NCBI GenBank assembly: GCA_023399105.1
Contig: JAEWQT010000064.1
Span: 1-5,414 of the forward strand
DNA: 5,414 bases
Direction of reading: 5' to 3'
Source: Pseudomonadota bacterium
GTDB taxonomy: Bacteria; Pseudomonadota; Gammaproteobacteria; Pseudomonadales; Oceanobacteraceae
Every line of letters starts with the position of its first letter. Position 1 is the first letter of the stretch. The translations under genes and the position numbers were made by a program. Below the pieces are notes generated by a model. The model was not told the origin of the DNA. It ran no database searches and saw nothing but the letters and a program-made list of their open reading frames with translations. Below, piece by piece: positions 4,036-5,414 of the stretch.

Positions 4036-5414
4036 ATGTTTTTTGAACAGGAACGAGGGCACTTCTTCCGCCCGCTGACCGGTAAGTACCGTGCTCAGGT
4101 CATGGAATGTCTGCGCGAACTGTACCAGCGCCTGTACAGCTCCAGCAGTGCCGACTACGGCCAGGCACTGGCGCGTGACACCATGCTGGAAATTTTTCAG
4201 GAAGCGCTGGTGCGCGCGCCGGCTTTAGCCGATGGCAGCGACGAAGACGACAGCGACGACCTCAGCGAAGGCCGCTTTCGTACCAGCCGTGAACAATCGG
4301 TGTGGGTACTGAACCAGTTGCAGGAACACGGCTGGATCGAAAAACAGGTCGACCAGGCCACCCTGCAGAGCACCTTCGCGTTTACCCGCTATGGCCGGCT
4401 GTTTACCGAGCCCTTTGTGGCTGAAAGCCGCAGCATGGCGCGTACCCGCCACCGTAACACCCGCAATACCCGCAACGCGCTGGAGTCTTTTCTCGAACGT
4501 GGCGATATTTACGACCTGCTGGATGCCTACGAATATTCCGAGCGCATTATCAGCGATTTCACCGACGTGATTGCCGAACTGGAAGAACGTAAGCGCGATC
4601 TGGTGCGGGAAATGGAAGATCAGCTGCTGGTGCAGCGCGCCAGTGAAGCCTTCTTTGATTTTATGGAAAACCGTTTCCAGCCGGATTTGTCCGTGCGCTT
4701 ATCGGCCGACAACGTGGAAAAGCACCGCGACCAGATCAGCCAGCTGATTGCCGGTATCCGCAAGCGCGATAAAACCTTCAAAGCCAACGCCGAGCGGCGT
4801 TTGCGCGAACTGCTGCCGGAACTGGCGCAGGAAGGCCAGTCGGTGTTGTGGAATATTCTCGATGGTATCGACCAGCGCCTGCGCAACGCTTCCGACATTA
4901 TGCTGCCGGCGCTGCGCAAAGCGCTGCAGAGTTTTACCAAACGCGCCGACATTATTATCCGCCAGATGAGCTACCTGGCCTCGCAGCAGCACAACGACGT
5001 GCTGGCGGTGTGCAAGCATCTGGCCGGTTTGCCGGAAGCGCAACAGAATGCGCTGCTGGAGCAGGCCGGTGAACGCATGGCAGTGCCGGAAATTGCGCTG
5101 GTCGACCCGGCTCAGGTACGGCTGGCACCGCCACGGCAACGCTTTATTGCCAGTGCCGCGGTGGATGAAGGCAAGGGCGATGTGGATATGGACGCCCGCC
5201 GCGATATTTATATTCAGCAGGTGCTGGACCAGGCGTTTTTAATTAACCAGCAAGCGCTGAAACAGTATTTACGCCGCCATCTGGGTGCCGGTAATAAAGT
5301 CTCCAGCCGCGATCTGCCCATTGAAAACGCGCAGGATTTCCTCGCCGTGGCCCACGCCATTGGCCTGGGGGCTGCCGATGGCTTATCCAGCGAATTTACC
5401 ATCCGCATCAGTTA
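4036..5414 (+). CDS. mksF: MksF/JetA-family kleisin of an MksBEF condensin or Wadjet system, 3' end cut
   Basis: The frame is open from the ATG at 4036 to the window edge and gives 459 residues without a stop. The N-terminus MFFEQERGHFFRPLTGKYR and the segments DYGQALARDTMLEIFQEAL (40-58), RTRHRNTRNTRNALE (136-150), LLDAYEYSERIISDFTDVIAELEERKRDLVRE (161-192), FDFMENRFQPDLSVRLSADNVEKHRD (207-232) and MLPALRKALQSFTKRADIIIRQMSYL (289-314) fit the MksF/JetA family as I know it from Pseudomonas-like bacteria. Residues about 1-130 should be a winged-helix dimerisation region, and about 150-340 are almost wholly helical. An acidic insert lies at 66-78. Kleisins bridge the SMC subunit (MksB/JetC) and the KITE subunit (MksE/JetB) to close a DNA-entrapping ring; with the TOPRIM nuclease JetD/MksG the complex destroys plasmids. 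This gene is normally first in the cluster, so the partners should follow to the right. The start is set by family resemblance, because the upstream ribosome site is weak (TAAG at 4020-4023). Whether it belongs to a housekeeping condensin or a Wadjet defence cluster cannot be told from this part. Confidence 0.82.
   Translation, partial: MFFEQERGHFFRPLTGKYRAQVMECLRELYQRLYSSSSADYGQALARDTMLEIFQEALVRAPALADGSDEDDSDDLSEGRFRTSREQSVWVLNQLQEHGWIEKQVDQATLQSTFAFTRYGRLFTEPFVAESRSMARTRHRNTRNTRNALESFLERGDIYDLLDAYEYSERIISDFTDVIAELEERKRDLVREMEDQLLVQRASEAFFDFMENRFQPDLSVRLSADNVEKHRDQISQLIAGIRKRDKTFKANAERRLRELLPELAQEGQSVLWNILDGIDQRLRNASDIMLPALRKALQSFTKRADIIIRQMSYLASQQHNDVLAVCKHLAGLPEAQQNALLEQAGERMAVPEIALVDPAQVRLAPPRQRFIASAAVDEGKGDVDMDARRDIYIQQVLDQAFLINQQALKQYLRRHLGAGNKVSSRDLPIENAQDFLAVAHAIGLGAADGLSSEFTIRIS

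Noticed and set aside
4699..5139. 146-residue minus-strand open frame
   Set aside because: It lies wholly opposite the mksF-like gene and shows no recognisable domain; the plus frame carries clear family motifs.

Overview
The window looks like ordinary chromosome from a gammaproteobacterium, probably from the Oceanospirillales/Pseudomonadales side. I infer this from the FadH-type C-terminus, a 7TMR-DISM sensor kinase, and an MksF/JetA-type protein that closely resembles the Pseudomonas-group versions as I remember them. GC content appears moderate, codon use is even across the genes, and I see no insertion sequence, integrase, tRNA or CRISPR array.

Layout from left to right. Positions 1-216 are the 3' end of a 2,4-dienoyl-CoA reductase gene (fadH), closed by a textbook intrinsic terminator. 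A roughly 300-base intergenic region follows; its right half carries spaced GTTAC motifs next to a candidate sigma-70 promoter. Positions 588-842 encode a very small Ala/Glu-rich lipoprotein predicted to form one long helix. Its terminator lies inside the end of the next gene, which runs the opposite way. Positions 3331-866 (minus strand) encode an 821-residue membrane histidine kinase: signal peptide, 7TMR-DISMED2 sensor domain, seven-helix 7TMR-DISM core, PAS domain, HisKA and HATPase_c. It sits 36 bases behind a small membrane protein of unnamed function (3886-3368), and the two probably form an operon driven by a good promoter at 3941-3914. Diverging from that promoter region, 4036 to the right edge encodes the first 459 residues of an MksF/JetA-family kleisin.

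How the genes may work together. The best candidate for a larger system is the kleisin gene. It should be the first gene of an MksBEF(G) condensin or Wadjet (JetABCD) cluster that continues beyond the right edge. Such complexes are already described: they extrude DNA loops and, with the JetD/MksG nuclease, cleave circular plasmids. The kinase and small membrane protein look like a sensory pair with no response regulator in view. The lipoprotein and fadH appear to be independent transcription units. I do not see convincing evidence for a wholly new system inside these 5.4 kb. The most useful leads are the GTTAC array, the unusual lipoprotein, the terminator embedded in the kinase gene, and the divergent arrangement of the sensor operon with the kleisin gene.
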